From Spiroplasma endosymbiont of Danaus chrysippus (lineage in GTDB: Bacteria; Bacillota_I; Bacilli_A; Mycoplasmatales; VBWQ01), in contig NZ_CADDIL010000001.1 in the NCBI RefSeq assembly GCF_902809815.1, positions 131,007 through 195,006 on the forward strand: a stretch of 64,000 bases of DNA. Direction: 5' to 3'. This document shows, piece by piece, positions 27,642 to 38,074 of the stretch. The notes under the pieces were generated by a model. The model worked only from the letters and a program-made list of their open reading frames with translations, made no database searches and was not told the DNA's origin. Position 1 is the first letter of the stretch. Each line of letters begins with the position of its first letter. Made by a program: the position numbers and the translations under genes.

Positions 27642-28111
27642 ATGACTGAACTTTTACTTTTATTAGATAAATTTAATTTTAGAATTAGTTGTTGTGAAAG
27701 TATTACTGGTGGACTTTTTGTTCAAGAGATTACTAGTATTGTTGGTGCTTCTAAATATTTTAGTGGTGGTTTTATAGCGTATACTAATGAATCAAAAATC
27801 AATATTGTTAAAATTAAAAAAACAACCATTGAAAAAATATGGTGTAATAAAATAAGTAAACAATGTGCTATAGAAATGGCTTTAAATACACAAAAAATTT
27901 TAAAAACAAATATTGCTATTAGTTTTACTGGAAATGTAGGACCTAATGCTTTAGAAAATAAACCAGTTGGTTTAGTATATGTAGGTATATTGTTATCAAT
28001 GATAATGTTTGATGTGAAGTGTTAAATATTTCAGGTAATAGAAACGAAATTAGATCAACTATAGTAGCAAAAGCAGTAGTTATTTTAAAAAAAATTTTAT
28101 TAAGTTTTTAA
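27642..28111 (+). pseudogene. cinA: CinA C-terminal domain (PncC-type amidase), frameshifted
   Basis: The protein matches the short CinA C-terminal domain, a nicotinamide-nucleotide amidase: CESITGGLFVQEITSIVGAS near residue 18, the YTNESK motif, and FTGNVGPN near 100. The frame ends early at TAA 28023-28025. Adding one T in ATATTGTT near 27990 restores a frame that continues to TAA 28109-28111, with ISGNRNEIRSTIVAKAV as the proper family C terminus. The start at 27642 follows AAGG. It lies just upstream of recA, the usual order. Confidence 0.85.
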
Positions 28112-28164
28112 AATTTAAAAAGGAATTATCTTACAGAGTTATTAATATTTTCTAGGGTGATTTT

Positions 28165-28352
28165 ATGGAAATAAATATTAAAGAAAAAGAGCAATTATTA
28201 GAAAAGGCCATTAAGCAAATTGAAAAAGAATTTGGCAAAGGTGCTATTATGTTACTAAGTGATAGTAGTATTGGCGATATTGAAGTTATTAGTTCAGGAA
28301 GTATATTATTAGATGATATTTTAGGTGTTAAAGGTTTTCCAAAAGGTCGTAT
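28165..28352 (+). pseudogene. recA: recA N-terminal stump cut by IS3 copy C
   Basis: Only the first 62 or so codons of the recombinase remain: the N-terminal helix region with ALKQIEKEFGKGAIM-type sequence, SSGSILLDDILG and FPKGRI. The Walker A loop that should follow at once is missing, so no ATP-dependent strand exchange is possible. The frame reads into IS3 copy C at 28353. Beyond that element lies rny, not the rest of recA. Truncated recA genes are known in Spiroplasma citri; this break is earlier and caused by an IS. Confidence 0.93.
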
Positions 28353-29492
28353 TGCTACTTGCTACTTAGCCCTTTTTACTAGAGCATTAATTTAAAAAAA
28401 ACTTGAATGTATTCGAAAAACAATTGTGTTATACAATTAACACTAATTTTGACATGAAAGAATTTTTAATAATGGATAAAATTAAACAAATAGCATTAGT
28501 AATTAACAAGTTAAATATCAAACAAAAAATTCAAATTATTGATGATAGCAAAAACCAATATTCAATTAGATATCTTTGCCAACATCTTCAACTAAACCGA
28601 TCAACATATTATTTTGTAAAAAACAAACAAAACCCTATTAAAAAAGAAAAAAATCAAATTAGTAATTGTACACATAAATATCAAGAATTATGCCAACTTT
28701 TACTTGAATTTCATTTTACAAGAAAAGGACAAATTTATGGCTATTTACGAATTTTTTCAGCATTTAAAGAATGATTAAAACAATACAAACATATTATTTT
28801 AAATCTAGAATTATCAACAAAACAAATGCGAAAAATTATGAAAGATCACAATCTTCAAGGATTAAAACAAACTAAAAATAACTATCCTAAAAACAAAAAA
28901 AATCCAAATAAGTGAATACCTACAATGGATAAAGTAAACAAAGATTATAAAAGTACAACCTCTTCAAATCAAATTTGATCAATGGACACTAAACAAATAA
29001 ATACTAAAGAAGGTTGATTATATCTTTTTGTAATTATTGATTTTTATTCAAATAATATTGTAAGCTATAATACATGTTCAAACAAATCCTATCAAGATTT
29101 AATCCTTCCTGCACTTGAAAAAATAAATCAACAATTCTCTTGAAACCAAGTAAAAAACGTTATTTTACACTCAGATAACGCCAACGAATTTTATTGTCAA
29201 GACATCACAAATTGAGCTGCTGATAAGCAAATAATTTTAAGCAAAAAACAACCTTATGATATTGGTGGCAATGTAATATCTGAAAACTGATTTTCTCATT
29301 TATCTCAAGAATGACTACCTAAAGGTTCAAATCAATATTTTTCTCTCAATGAAGCTATAAATGATGTAAACCAATATATTATGTTTTATAATTACGAAAG
29401 AATACATTCTAAATTTCTAAAACCACCAATTTCACAAATAAAAATTTAAAACTGTCTATCCAAAAGTGGTCCAGTATTTAGGGCTAACCACC
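28353..29492 (+). mobile_element. IS3-family element, copy C (recA/rny junction)
   Basis: The 1140-bp element has two TGCTACT units at the left and GGGCTAACCACC at the right. It replaces the 3' part of recA and the 5' end of rny. The deletion could come from recombination between two IS copies or from adjacent deletion. No target duplication is seen. Confidence 0.92.
28472..29449 (+). CDS. IS3-family DDE transposase (copy C)
   Basis: It is a full 325-residue copy with the DDE triad intact. It differs just before the ATG (GAAAGAATTTTTAATAATG, the ribosome site AAAGGA having become AAAGAA), so translation may be weaker. Its stop lies 16 bases before the GTG that could begin rny. Confidence 0.9.
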
Positions 29493-31007
29493 GTAGGTAT
29501 ATCAATTTTTCTAGCAATGATAGTAGGGATAATTGCTGGATTTCTAATTAGAAAAATGTATTTAAAAATTAAAGAACAACAAAGTTTTACTAATATTTTA
29601 AAGAGAGAAAAAGAATCTCAAAAATTAATTCAATCCTCAAGAGCCGATGCAAAAATTGAAATAAGTAAAATGAAAAAAGATTTGTATTTAGAGATTGAAT
29701 ATCGTAAAGAACAAAATTTAGAATATGAGAAACTTTTAAATAAAAGAGAACGCAAATTAACTGAACGTGAAGAAATAATTGAAACACAAACACAAAATCT
29801 TTATCATCAACGTGAAATTGTAAAAAATGTTAAATTAGAATATCATCAAAAAATTGATCAAATTATTATGGAATTAGAAAAAATTTCTGGTATAAGTCGA
29901 AATGAAGCAAAAGATGAATTGTTTAGTAAATTAAAAGAAAAATTATCATTAGAATTTAATAAAATTATTAAAAATCATGAATATAATATTAAACTTCAAT
30001 CTAAAGAGTTAGCCAATAATATTGTTAGTGAAGCAATAGAACGTTATGCAAGTAATTTTATTGTTGATAAGTCAGTATCATATGTTAAATTACCTAATGA
30101 AGAAATGAAAGGCAGAATTATTGGTAAAGAGGGTAGAAATATTAAATCTTTTGAGTTAACAGCAGGTGTAGATATTATCATTGATGATACGCCAGAAACA
30201 ATTCAAATTTCTTCATTTAATCCGATCAGAAGAGAAATTGCAACTAGAGCTTTAGAAGATTTAGTTAAAGATGGAAGAATTCATCCAATTAGAATTGAAG
30301 AAATCTTGATATTTCATGAGCAGGAATTAAATGAAGGTTTTAAAGTTGATGGTAAAAAAATTATTGATGAGTTAAAATTAACTCGTTTTGAACCAGAGTT
30401 AGTATCTTATATTGGAAGATTAAAATATCGTACAAGTTATGGTCAAAATGTTTTATTGCATTCCTTTGAAGTTGCCAAACTTGCAGGAGCAATGGCAGCT
30501 GAATTGGGTTTAGATGTTAATATTGCAAAACGTGCTGGTTTATTACATGATATTGGTAAAGCTGCTGATTATGAATTAGAAGGTTCACATGTTTATAATG
30601 GTGTGATTTTAGCAAAAAAATATGGTGAAAGTGATATCATTATTAATGATATTCATTCTCATCATGGTGATGTTGCAAAAGATAATGTTTATTCTTCTTT
30701 AGTTTCAGCTGCTGATACATTATCAGCAGCTAGACCTGGTTCAAGAAATAATTCATTAGAAGAATTTATAACTAGAATTAAAGAAATTGAAGATTTGTGT
30801 AAATCTGTTAAAGGCGTAGAAAAAGCATATGCTGTTCAGGCAGGAAGACAAATTAGAGTTATTGTTGATCCTAAAGTTATTAATGATTTTGATGCTCATA
30901 TATTAGCAAGAAACTTAAAACAAAAATTAGAACAAATGATTACAATACCAGGCGATATTCATATTACTGTTATTCGTGAAGTAAGAGCAACAGAATTAAT
31001 TAATTAA
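29466..31007 (+). CDS. rny: Ribonuclease Y with an IS-derived start
   Basis: It is the membrane-anchored endoribonuclease that starts mRNA decay. The frame gives 513 residues: one transmembrane helix (about 11-32), a long coiled coil (about 35-190), a KH domain with GRIIGKEGRNIKSFE near 217, an HD domain with LLHSFEVAKLAG and LLHDIGKAAD near 330-365 and HSHHGD, and the C-terminal RNase Y domain. The first nine codons from GTG 29466 lie inside IS3 copy C, so the native 5' end is lost. Another possible start is ATG 29517, which would shorten the membrane helix. The rest is intact, so the gene is probably still used. Confidence 0.88.
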   Translation: MVQYLGLTTVGISIFLAMIVGIIAGFLIRKMYLKIKEQQSFTNILKREKESQKLIQSSRADAKIEISKMKKDLYLEIEYRKEQNLEYEKLLNKRERKLTEREEIIETQTQNLYHQREIVKNVKLEYHQKIDQIIMELEKISGISRNEAKDELFSKLKEKLSLEFNKIIKNHEYNIKLQSKELANNIVSEAIERYASNFIVDKSVSYVKLPNEEMKGRIIGKEGRNIKSFELTAGVDIIIDDTPETIQISSFNPIRREIATRALEDLVKDGRIHPIRIEEILIFHEQELNEGFKVDGKKIIDELKLTRFEPELVSYIGRLKYRTSYGQNVLLHSFEVAKLAGAMAAELGLDVNIAKRAGLLHDIGKAADYELEGSHVYNGVILAKKYGESDIIINDIHSHHGDVAKDNVYSSLVSAADTLSAARPGSRNNSLEEFITRIKEIEDLCKSVKGVEKAYAVQAGRQIRVIVDPKVINDFDAHILARNLKQKLEQMITIPGDIHITVIREVRATELIN

Positions 31008-31030
31008 AAACAATTAATTAATTGTTTTTT

Positions 31031-31055
31031 AGAGAACCCTTAGGTTCTCTTTTAA
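31031..31055 (+). terminator. Terminator after rny
   Basis: The 8-bp stem AGAGAACC/GGTTCTCT is followed by TTTT. It is preceded at 31007-31030 by a second AT-rich dyad (AACAATTAA/TTAATTGTT). Confidence 0.85.
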
Positions 31056-31177
31056 CTTTATAAAATATATAATTTGTTAATTCAAATATTTATTTTTTAT
31101 GTTTAATTTATTTTTTCATTATTATTTTAGTGTTAAAATAATATAGTCTTAAAAAAAAAATAGAGGAGAATATAAAT

Positions 31178-32533
31178 ATGAGTTTTGCTGACATTATGTC
31201 AAAAAAAGTACAAAAAACATTAGAAAAAAATTTAAGTAAAAAAACTTTAACCATGGAAAATATGGAAGCAACAATTAAAGAATTCAGATTAATTTTGTTA
31301 GAGGCTGACGTTAATTTTAGAGTGGTTAAAACTTTAACTAATGAAATTATTAATAAAGCAAAAGGTGAATTTATTAAAGAAGGCTTAGATCAAAAAGAAA
31401 TGTTAATTAAAATTATTCATGATGAATTAACAAAGATTATGGGCACTAAGAATGTTGAATTAGATTTATCTACTAATCCTACTGTTATTATGATAGTTGG
31501 TTTACAAGGTTCTGGTAAAACAACAACAATATCTAAACTAGCAAAGTTATTAACAGATAAATATCAAAAAAAATGTTTACTAGTTGCAGGAGATATTTAT
31601 CGTCCAGCTGCTGTTGAACAATTAAAAGTTTTAGGAAAACAATTGAATATTGAAGTTTTTTCCCAAAAAAATGAAACTCCTACTAATATTGTTAAAAATG
31701 CTCAAATATATGCTAATAAAAATAAGTTTGATGTAATATTAATTGATACAGCCGGAAGATTACACATTGATGAAAAATTAATGCAAGAACTAGCAGAAAT
31801 AAGAAAAATTACTTCACCAAAAGAAGTTTTACTTGTTTGTGATGGTATGGCAGGACAAGATATAATTAATGTTGCTATTGAGTTTAATAATACTATTCCT
31901 ATTACTGGAAGCATAATCACTAAATTAGATGGTACTGCTAAGGGTGGTTCAGCTCTTTCAATTTCTTATTTAACAAAGATTCCTGTTAAGTTCTTAGGAA
32001 TGGGTGAAAAGGTAACTGATTTAGAAATTTTTTATCCAGAAAGAATGGCAGAACGTATTTTAGGAATGGGTGATCTTACTACATTAATGGAGAAGGCCGA
32101 AAGTATAGTTTCAACTCGTGATGTTGAAGAAACTATGAATAGAATGATGTTAGGTCAATTTGATTTGAATGACCTTGTTAATCAAATGAAGCAAATTCAA
32201 AAAATGGGTAAATTGGGCTCACTTGTAAAAATGATTCCTGGTATGTCTGCTAAAATTAGTGATGCTAAAATTAGTGATGCTGAAACTGATTTAAAAATAG
32301 CAGAATATATTATTGCTTCAACAACTGCTCAAGAACGTGAAAAGCCACAAATTTTACGTTATCCAACTAGAAAAGCAAGAGTATTAAAAGGCTCAGGTCG
32401 TTCAGAAAAAGAATTAAATAAAGTGTTAAACCAATTTGAAAAAACTAAAAAAGTTATGGATCAAATTGCTGGTCAGATTAAAAAAGGAGAAATGCCAAAT
32501 ATTCCAGGATTAGATAAGTTAATAAAAAGTTAG
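31178..32533 (+). CDS. ffh: Signal recognition particle GTPase Ffh
   Basis: It binds signal sequences on ribosomes and, with the SRP RNA and FtsY, delivers them to SecYEG. The 451 residues contain the N domain (1-90), the GTPase domain with GLQGSGKTTT near 108, DTAGRLH near 190 and TKLDGTAKGG near 248, and the methionine-rich M domain (about 300-445) with MIPGMSAK and ARVLKGSGRS. ISDAK occurs twice in a row in the M domain (32252-32276), a small tandem duplication. It has AGAGGAG as ribosome site and its own terminator. Confidence 0.96.
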   Translation: MSFADIMSKKVQKTLEKNLSKKTLTMENMEATIKEFRLILLEADVNFRVVKTLTNEIINKAKGEFIKEGLDQKEMLIKIIHDELTKIMGTKNVELDLSTNPTVIMIVGLQGSGKTTTISKLAKLLTDKYQKKCLLVAGDIYRPAAVEQLKVLGKQLNIEVFSQKNETPTNIVKNAQIYANKNKFDVILIDTAGRLHIDEKLMQELAEIRKITSPKEVLLVCDGMAGQDIINVAIEFNNTIPITGSIITKLDGTAKGGSALSISYLTKIPVKFLGMGEKVTDLEIFYPERMAERILGMGDLTTLMEKAESIVSTRDVEETMNRMMLGQFDLNDLVNQMKQIQKMGKLGSLVKMIPGMSAKISDAKISDAETDLKIAEYIIASTTAQEREKPQILRYPTRKARVLKGSGRSEKELNKVLNQFEKTKKVMDQIAGQIKKGEMPNIPGLDKLIKS

Positions 32534-32582
32534 AAAAATAAAAAAAATTTGTTATTTTTTGTTAATTTGTTAAAATTTATTT

Positions 32583-32625
32583 AACTCAAGAAATGTATAA
32601 AACTTTGATTTCTTGAGTTTTTATA
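32583..32625 (+). terminator. Terminator after ffh
   Basis: A 12-bp stem (AACTCAAGAAAT/ATTTCTTGAGTT) is followed by TTTT. It marks the end of the core block before the secretion cluster. Confidence 0.85.
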
Positions 32626-32862
32626 GATATTATTTTATTAAAATTTTTTTAAATTTTCTTCTTTGTTTTTAAAAATTTAATTTATTTTTTAAAGTAAAAC
32701 TAGATTTAAAAAAAAATAGTGTTTAAATAGTGGGTTATTTTAAATTAAAAATATAGCAAAAATTTATTTTTTCTTTTTCGGTTGCTTAATAATATTTAGG
32801 GAACAAAATAACTTTGAATTGTGTTTAGTAAACAAATTAAATTCAGTTAGGAGACAATGATT

Positions 32863-33114
32863 ATGAAAGATACGTATACATCTGTTCGATTAGCTCAAAA
32901 GCCACAAAATTCTTTTGCTTGCTATCGATGTGGTAGAGTAATTTTGATAGCTGATTACTTAGAAGGAATAAATATTCAAGTTAATTGCAGTCGTTGTGGC
33001 TTTAAGAAGCGTGTTAATAGTATAAAGATAGAGAAAATAAACAGTAAACCAAATTCAGCGCTAAATTCTAATGAAATTTCAAAAGAAAAGATAAATGAAA
33101 TTTTTAATTCCTAA
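32863..33114 (+). CDS. Com-like small zinc-finger protein
   Basis: The 83-residue protein has two CxxC pairs, CYRCG near residue 20 and CSRCGFKK near 43, separated by a short hydrophobic stretch with GINIQVN. This spacing and the I-V-I-pattern recall Com, the zinc-finger translational activator of the mom gene in phage Mu. ATG 32863 is preferred over ATG 32857 because TAGGAG at 32848-32853 is better spaced for it. The gene overlaps the start of the VirB4-like gene by 20 bases, so it opens the secretion operon. The target is unknown. Confidence 0.6.
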   Translation: MKDTYTSVRLAQKPQNSFACYRCGRVILIADYLEGINIQVNCSRCGFKKRVNSIKIEKINSKPNSALNSNEISKEKINEIFNS

Positions 33115-35782
33115 AACTATTAAATTTGTAAAATTACAAATTTGGAGAAGTGTTGGTTTAATTGATTTATTAATTATTTTAATGGTAGTTGGATTTGCTT
33201 CAATTATTATTTTATTGTTGCAAATTGATATTATTTTTAAAATATTAGCTGTTATTTTAGTTGGTTGTGCTACTATTCCGCTTACTTTTTATTGACAGCC
33301 AAGAAAAAAAGGATGAGAAATTATTTTATTATGATTTAAATTTCATAGTAAAAATCGTTATTATAAATCTGAAAAAAATTCACAAATATTAGTACCATTT
33401 AAAAAAATTATTAGTAAGAATGTGATGCAATTAAATGTGAAAAATACAAATTATACTAGAGCTTTATTATTGGAGGGTTTTAATATTACATTATTATCTA
33501 ATGAAGAAGCCTCAAATAAAATTAAAGATTTAGCTGCAGCTTTTAAAATTATTAATATTTCTATGTCTTTAATAAAGATTGATATGCCTTTAGATATAAC
33601 TGCACAAACTAATTTTTATAAAGAACAACTCGAAAAAATTGATTTAGAAAATATTAGTGAAAAAGCAAAATTAGCAAGAAAATTTCAAATGATATCAGCA
33701 ATTAATGCTAATAATGAAATTCAAAATCAAAATGAAATGACGCAACCATTTTTTTACTTATTTTTTTATTCATCAAATCAAGAAAAATTAAAAGAAGAAG
33801 TAACTGCTTTTAAAAATTATATCAGTCGTAGTGGTGTTAAAGCTAGTGATATTAATTGTTTTGAAATGATGGTTGTTTATAGTAAATTAATAAATTCTAA
33901 TGAAAATGCTTCGTTAGAAGAAATGTTTACTACAAAAAAAGAAGAAACTGTTAAAAGTAAAGATTTAACTAATGATTTAGCGATTAAAGAATTATTAGTT
34001 CATAAGAATAATTTAGAATTTGCTAATTGTTTTCAAACTGTTTATAACATATATGATTATCCATTTGAAGTTTCAGCAGTCTGATTAGCAAATTTAGTAA
34101 ATATTCCGAATACTAGTTTAATCTTTACTTTTAATAGTATCAGTGAAGAAAGTGCTAAAAAACAATTGAATAAAGCTATGCAAAATTTAGCAACTTTAAA
34201 TTTTATGACAAAATCATTATCAGAACGAAGAGATTATGATTATCATTATCAATCATTAAATGAATTATTAGATCAAATTGCTGGTGGTGGTGAAAAAATA
34301 TTTAATACTAATATGTATTTATTAATTAATGGTGCTGATCGTAAGCAACTTAAGCAAAATATTAGTACTGCCGAATACGAAATAAAAAACAATAATATGA
34401 AGTTTGATAAATTATATTATCGTCAATTAGAAGCTTTTTTATCAGTAATGCCAGATAGTGCTGATTGATTTAAAGAAACAGGTCACGAAATGCCATGTTT
34501 AACAATAGGTGCTAGTTTTCCTTTTTTAAATCAAGAATTAAATGATAAACAAGGACTGTTTCTTGGATTTAATGAAAGTGGTAATAAAGTATTTTTTGAT
34601 CAAAGAACTAAAAGTAGTACTCGTAAAAATCATAATCAATTAATTATTGGTACTAGTGGTTCAGGAAAATCTTATGCTTCTAAAAAAGAAGTAAATTATC
34701 AAATTATGCTTGGTCATAAAGTAATTGTTATTGATCCTGAACGTGAATATCGCGATTTATGTAATTATCATGATGGAAGTTGAATTGATGTTGGTGACGG
34801 TTCTTCTGGCAATATTAATCCATTTCAAATTACATTGCCACTGAGTGATGATAATACTAATGATAATAATACTCGTGATATTTTAGCACCACATATGCAA
34901 TTCTTAGAACAATTTTTAAACGTTGCTACTGGTGGATTAACGAGAAATGAATCAAGTTTATTAATGATTTATGTAAATTTAATGTATGAAAAATTTGGTA
35001 TTACTTCTCGAACAAAAATTCATTTATTAAAACCAAATCAATTTCCAATTTTTCAAGATTTATATGATATTATTGAATCTGATATGGTTAAAAAAGAAGA
35101 GATTAGAAGTAAAAATGAATTAAAAAATTTACTAATTATATTATCAAGATTTGCAACTGGTGGTACTGATGCTAATTTATGAAATGCTCATACTAATATT
35201 AATAGCAGTAGTTTATTACAAGTTTATGATTTATATACTTTAACGCAATCAGGGAATAAACGTTTAGTTAACGCTCAAATGTTTTTAATTTTGAAATATA
35301 TTGAAAATGAAGTACGAAAAAATAAAAATGATAATGAAATTAATAATAAACAACAATGAATTTCAATTACTATTGATGAAGCCCATTTACTTATTGATAA
35401 AGAATTTCCAGCAGCATTATTATTTATGTATCAAATTGTTAAGAGAATTCGTAAGTATACAGGTATGATAAATATTATTACACAAAATATTAACGATTTT
35501 CTTGGTTCTGAAGAAATTAAAAAATATACTACTGCTATTATTAACTCAAGTCAATATTTAAAAGTATTAAATTTACAACCTCATGATTTAGCGGCATTAA
35601 ATGAATTGTATTCTTCATATGGTGGCATTTCTGCTAATGAAACTGATTTTATTGCTCGTGCTAAAGTTGGTGAATGTCTTTTTGCTATTTCTAGTTTATA
35701 TCGTATGTGTTTAAATATTAATGTTAGTGATGCTGAAACACAAGCAATTAAAAATATAAAAAATAAAGAAATTGAAAATTAG
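33095..35782 (+). CDS. VirB4/TraE-type conjugation ATPase with VirB3-like head
   Basis: It is an inner-membrane-linked ATPase that powers a type IV secretion apparatus. The 895-residue protein starts with a small membrane region (about residues 20-68, two helices) like VirB3/PrgI, followed by a VirB4 domain. Walker A is GTSGSGKS near 519-526, followed by VIDPEREY near 545; Walker B is ISITIDEAH near 756-764. The C-terminal ITQNINDFLG segment fits VirB4. Many Trp codons are TGA. It overlaps the Com-like gene. A paralogue on the minus strand at 45496-47620 is decayed. Confidence 0.85.
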
Positions 35783-36149
35783 TATATTTTTTTATACATT
35801 ATCGATTTCATCAATAATTGTTAATTTATTTTAAATTAAATATAAAGATACTTTCATATTAATAAAACTTATAAGTTTTATTAATATGATTTTATTTAAA
35901 TAACAAATTTTATAAAACAATAAAAAATAAGTTGATAAAATTGGAAATTTTTATTTACTTTATTTTAAAACCAACTATAATTAAAGTGTATCAACATTAT
36001 TTATAACATATGAATTTGACTGTAAGTCCTAATTTATCTCTTTAAGGAGTAAAATAGGGCTTATTATGTTATTAGATAAATTCATGCTTTATAAACAATT
36101 TTGATTAGTAAATAATTTTATTTTTTTATTATTTAAGGAGGAAAAACTT
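35783..36149 (+). other. 366-base leader with 34-bp palindrome and hairpin
   Basis: There is no independent gene. A 34-bp perfect palindrome at 35855-35888 (arms CATATTAATAAAACTTA) is placed to end the VirB4 transcript. A second, imperfect 9-bp stem (TAAGTCCTA/TAGGGCTTA, 36022-36064) has AAGGAG in its loop. An in-frame ATG at 36066 could extend the next gene by 28 codons, but AAGGAGG at 36136-36142 supports the later start. Confidence 0.6.
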
Positions 36150-36449
36150 ATGATTTTTAATTATCTATCAGATGGACCTGATATAAATAAAATCATTGAT
36201 GTAGCAAAACCTTATGTTTCGGCAGTTGCAGGATTGCTAATTGCTGCTTTAATTGCATTTAGTGTTTTTAAAATAATTATATTGGCAAAAGATTTAGCGG
36301 CCGCTGGTGATGATCCACAACGTAGAAGTGAGATTAAAAAAGCGTTTATGTATACATTAATTGCACCAATTATTGGTATTACTGCATCAGCAATAATAAT
36401 TGCTCTTGTGCAGGCTTTTGGTGGTAATCCAAATATTCTTCCTAGCTAA
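36150..36449 (+). CDS. VirB2-like small membrane protein
   Basis: The 99-residue product has two hydrophobic helices (about residues 20-45 and 65-90) joined by a short polar loop with DLAAAGDDPQRRSE. This is the two-helix layout of VirB2/pilin-type subunits. It lies between the VirB4 and VirB6 genes, where a pilin gene is expected. It has a strong AAGGAGG ribosome site, consistent with an abundant structural protein. A similar gene stands in the same place in the second cluster (49523-49837). Confidence 0.65.
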   Translation: MIFNYLSDGPDINKIIDVAKPYVSAVAGLLIAALIAFSVFKIIILAKDLAAAGDDPQRRSEIKKAFMYTLIAPIIGITASAIIIALVQAFGGNPNILPS

Positions 36450-36507
36450 CTAAAGAAAGTTATATATTAACTTAATATTAAGTTATGAAGAGAAAAGAGA
36501 TGAAAAT

Positions 36508-37866
36508 ATGTATTGACTAACAGATATTATACTAGGAGCTTTATTATTTATACCTTGACTTATTTTCATTCAAGGACCATTATATTTAATTGATATTTTA
36601 TTGAGATCACCTAATCATGGTCATGGCGGCATATTTGATTATTTAACAACTGATGCGATAACTAATTTAGTTTTTGGAGATTTTACTAAAGATCCACTTA
36701 ATAGTAAAAATTTACCAGTATTTTTTTCAGCATTAGCAATTGTTTCAATTGGCGTAATACTTATTATGTTTATTATGCAATTAATTATTATTCAATTTAC
36801 TGAAACACATACAATTAGAGAAAAATTAGGTAAAGCTATAAAAAATACATTTTTAGCTTTTTTAGTAATTGTTTTTATTCCATTTTTTATGAGTACTATA
36901 AATTATTTAATAACAGGATTATTGGCAGTTTTACAAATTACAGCTTTAGGAAAAAATGCTAGTTTAGCTGATTTATTATGAGGTATTGGTGCTCCGGATG
37001 CTAATGCTGCTCAGCATGATCCTGGTGTTTATTCAATGCCGCCTATTTCTCAATTAAAACATTGAAACTTTATTCTTGAAATTATTGCGGTGTGATTTAC
37101 TTTATATGTATTATTTATTGGATCAATGACATTGGTTGAAAGAATTATTGATTTATTACTTTTATTTTCAATATCACCAATTGTTGCTTCTATGATGCCT
37201 GTTGATCAAGGAAAAAGATTGGGTGTTTGAAAAGAAATGGTAATAGGTAAGTTTATTATTGGTCCAGCAACGATGTTACCTATTTATATCTTCCTTCAAA
37301 TATTACCAAAGGCAATATTAGATATTACTAATAATACTAATTTTAGTTGACTTGAAAAACAAGTTTTATATACGTTATTTTGTACAGCCGGTGCTATTAG
37401 TTGTTTAAGAACTCAAAAAATTATTAATCACTTAGTAACACAAAACTTAGGTGTACAAAGTGCTATTGATTCTAATGGAGCAGCTATTGCTGGAAATATT
37501 ATGGGTAAAGCTCGGACTTTTGCTAGCCTTGCAGCAGGTGGTGCTGGTGCATTAAAACTTGGGAAACAAATTGCATTTGGTGGTGCTAAAAATGGAAGAA
37601 ATCCTGATGGTAGTCAAAAGAAAGCAAATGGACTATTAAAAAATGGTATAACAGGTTATTTAGGTAAAGGTACTAAAGGAATTGCTAAAGGAATTGGAAA
37701 ATTTCAAAATTCTCATGATCAAGGTACTAAATGACAAGATACAAAAAATAATTTAAAAAGCCCTTTTGTTGGATTAAATAATATGGCTAAAGGTGCTTTT
37801 GTTGAACCTTTTGTAAATTTAAATAACACTAGAAAGAATGCAAGAAAAGGAGATCCTGATGAATAA
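36508..37866 (+). CDS. VirB6/TrbL-like channel protein
   Basis: The 452-residue protein has about seven transmembrane helices in its first 330 residues, including ERIIDLLLLFSISPIVASMM near residue 210, and a cytoplasmic tail rich in Gly, Lys and Asn (about 330-452). This is the shape of mollicute conjugation membrane proteins and of VirB6. The start ATG at 36508 is behind AAGAGAAAAGAG; an ATG at 36500 gives only a six-codon frame. It is paralogous to 47632-49356. Several Trp residues are TGA. Confidence 0.75.
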
Positions 37867-37900
37867 AAAAGTAAAATATTAAAATCTTGGAGAAATAATC

Positions 37901-38029
37901 ATGAAATTTAAAAAAACAAAAAATGAATTTAAAAAGAAAAAAAGTTATCGTTGAAGACGTAATGTAACTATTGGTATTTTATTATTAATAATATCAGGTA
38001 TTGCTGGTGTTATTTCCCAATATGGGTAA
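37901..38029 (+). CDS. Short single-helix membrane protein
   Basis: The 42-residue product starts with 20 very basic residues (FKKTKNEFKKKKSYRWRR) and ends with one transmembrane helix, so its N terminus should face the cytosol. It lies between the VirB6-like and VirD4-like genes on the same strand, with TTGGAGAAA upstream. I do not recognise a family. Its basic head might bind DNA or the coupling ATPase, which is only a guess. Confidence 0.55.
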
Positions 38030-38074
38030 AATATAAATTATTATAAAATATATAAAAAATAAAGGAACATAAAA

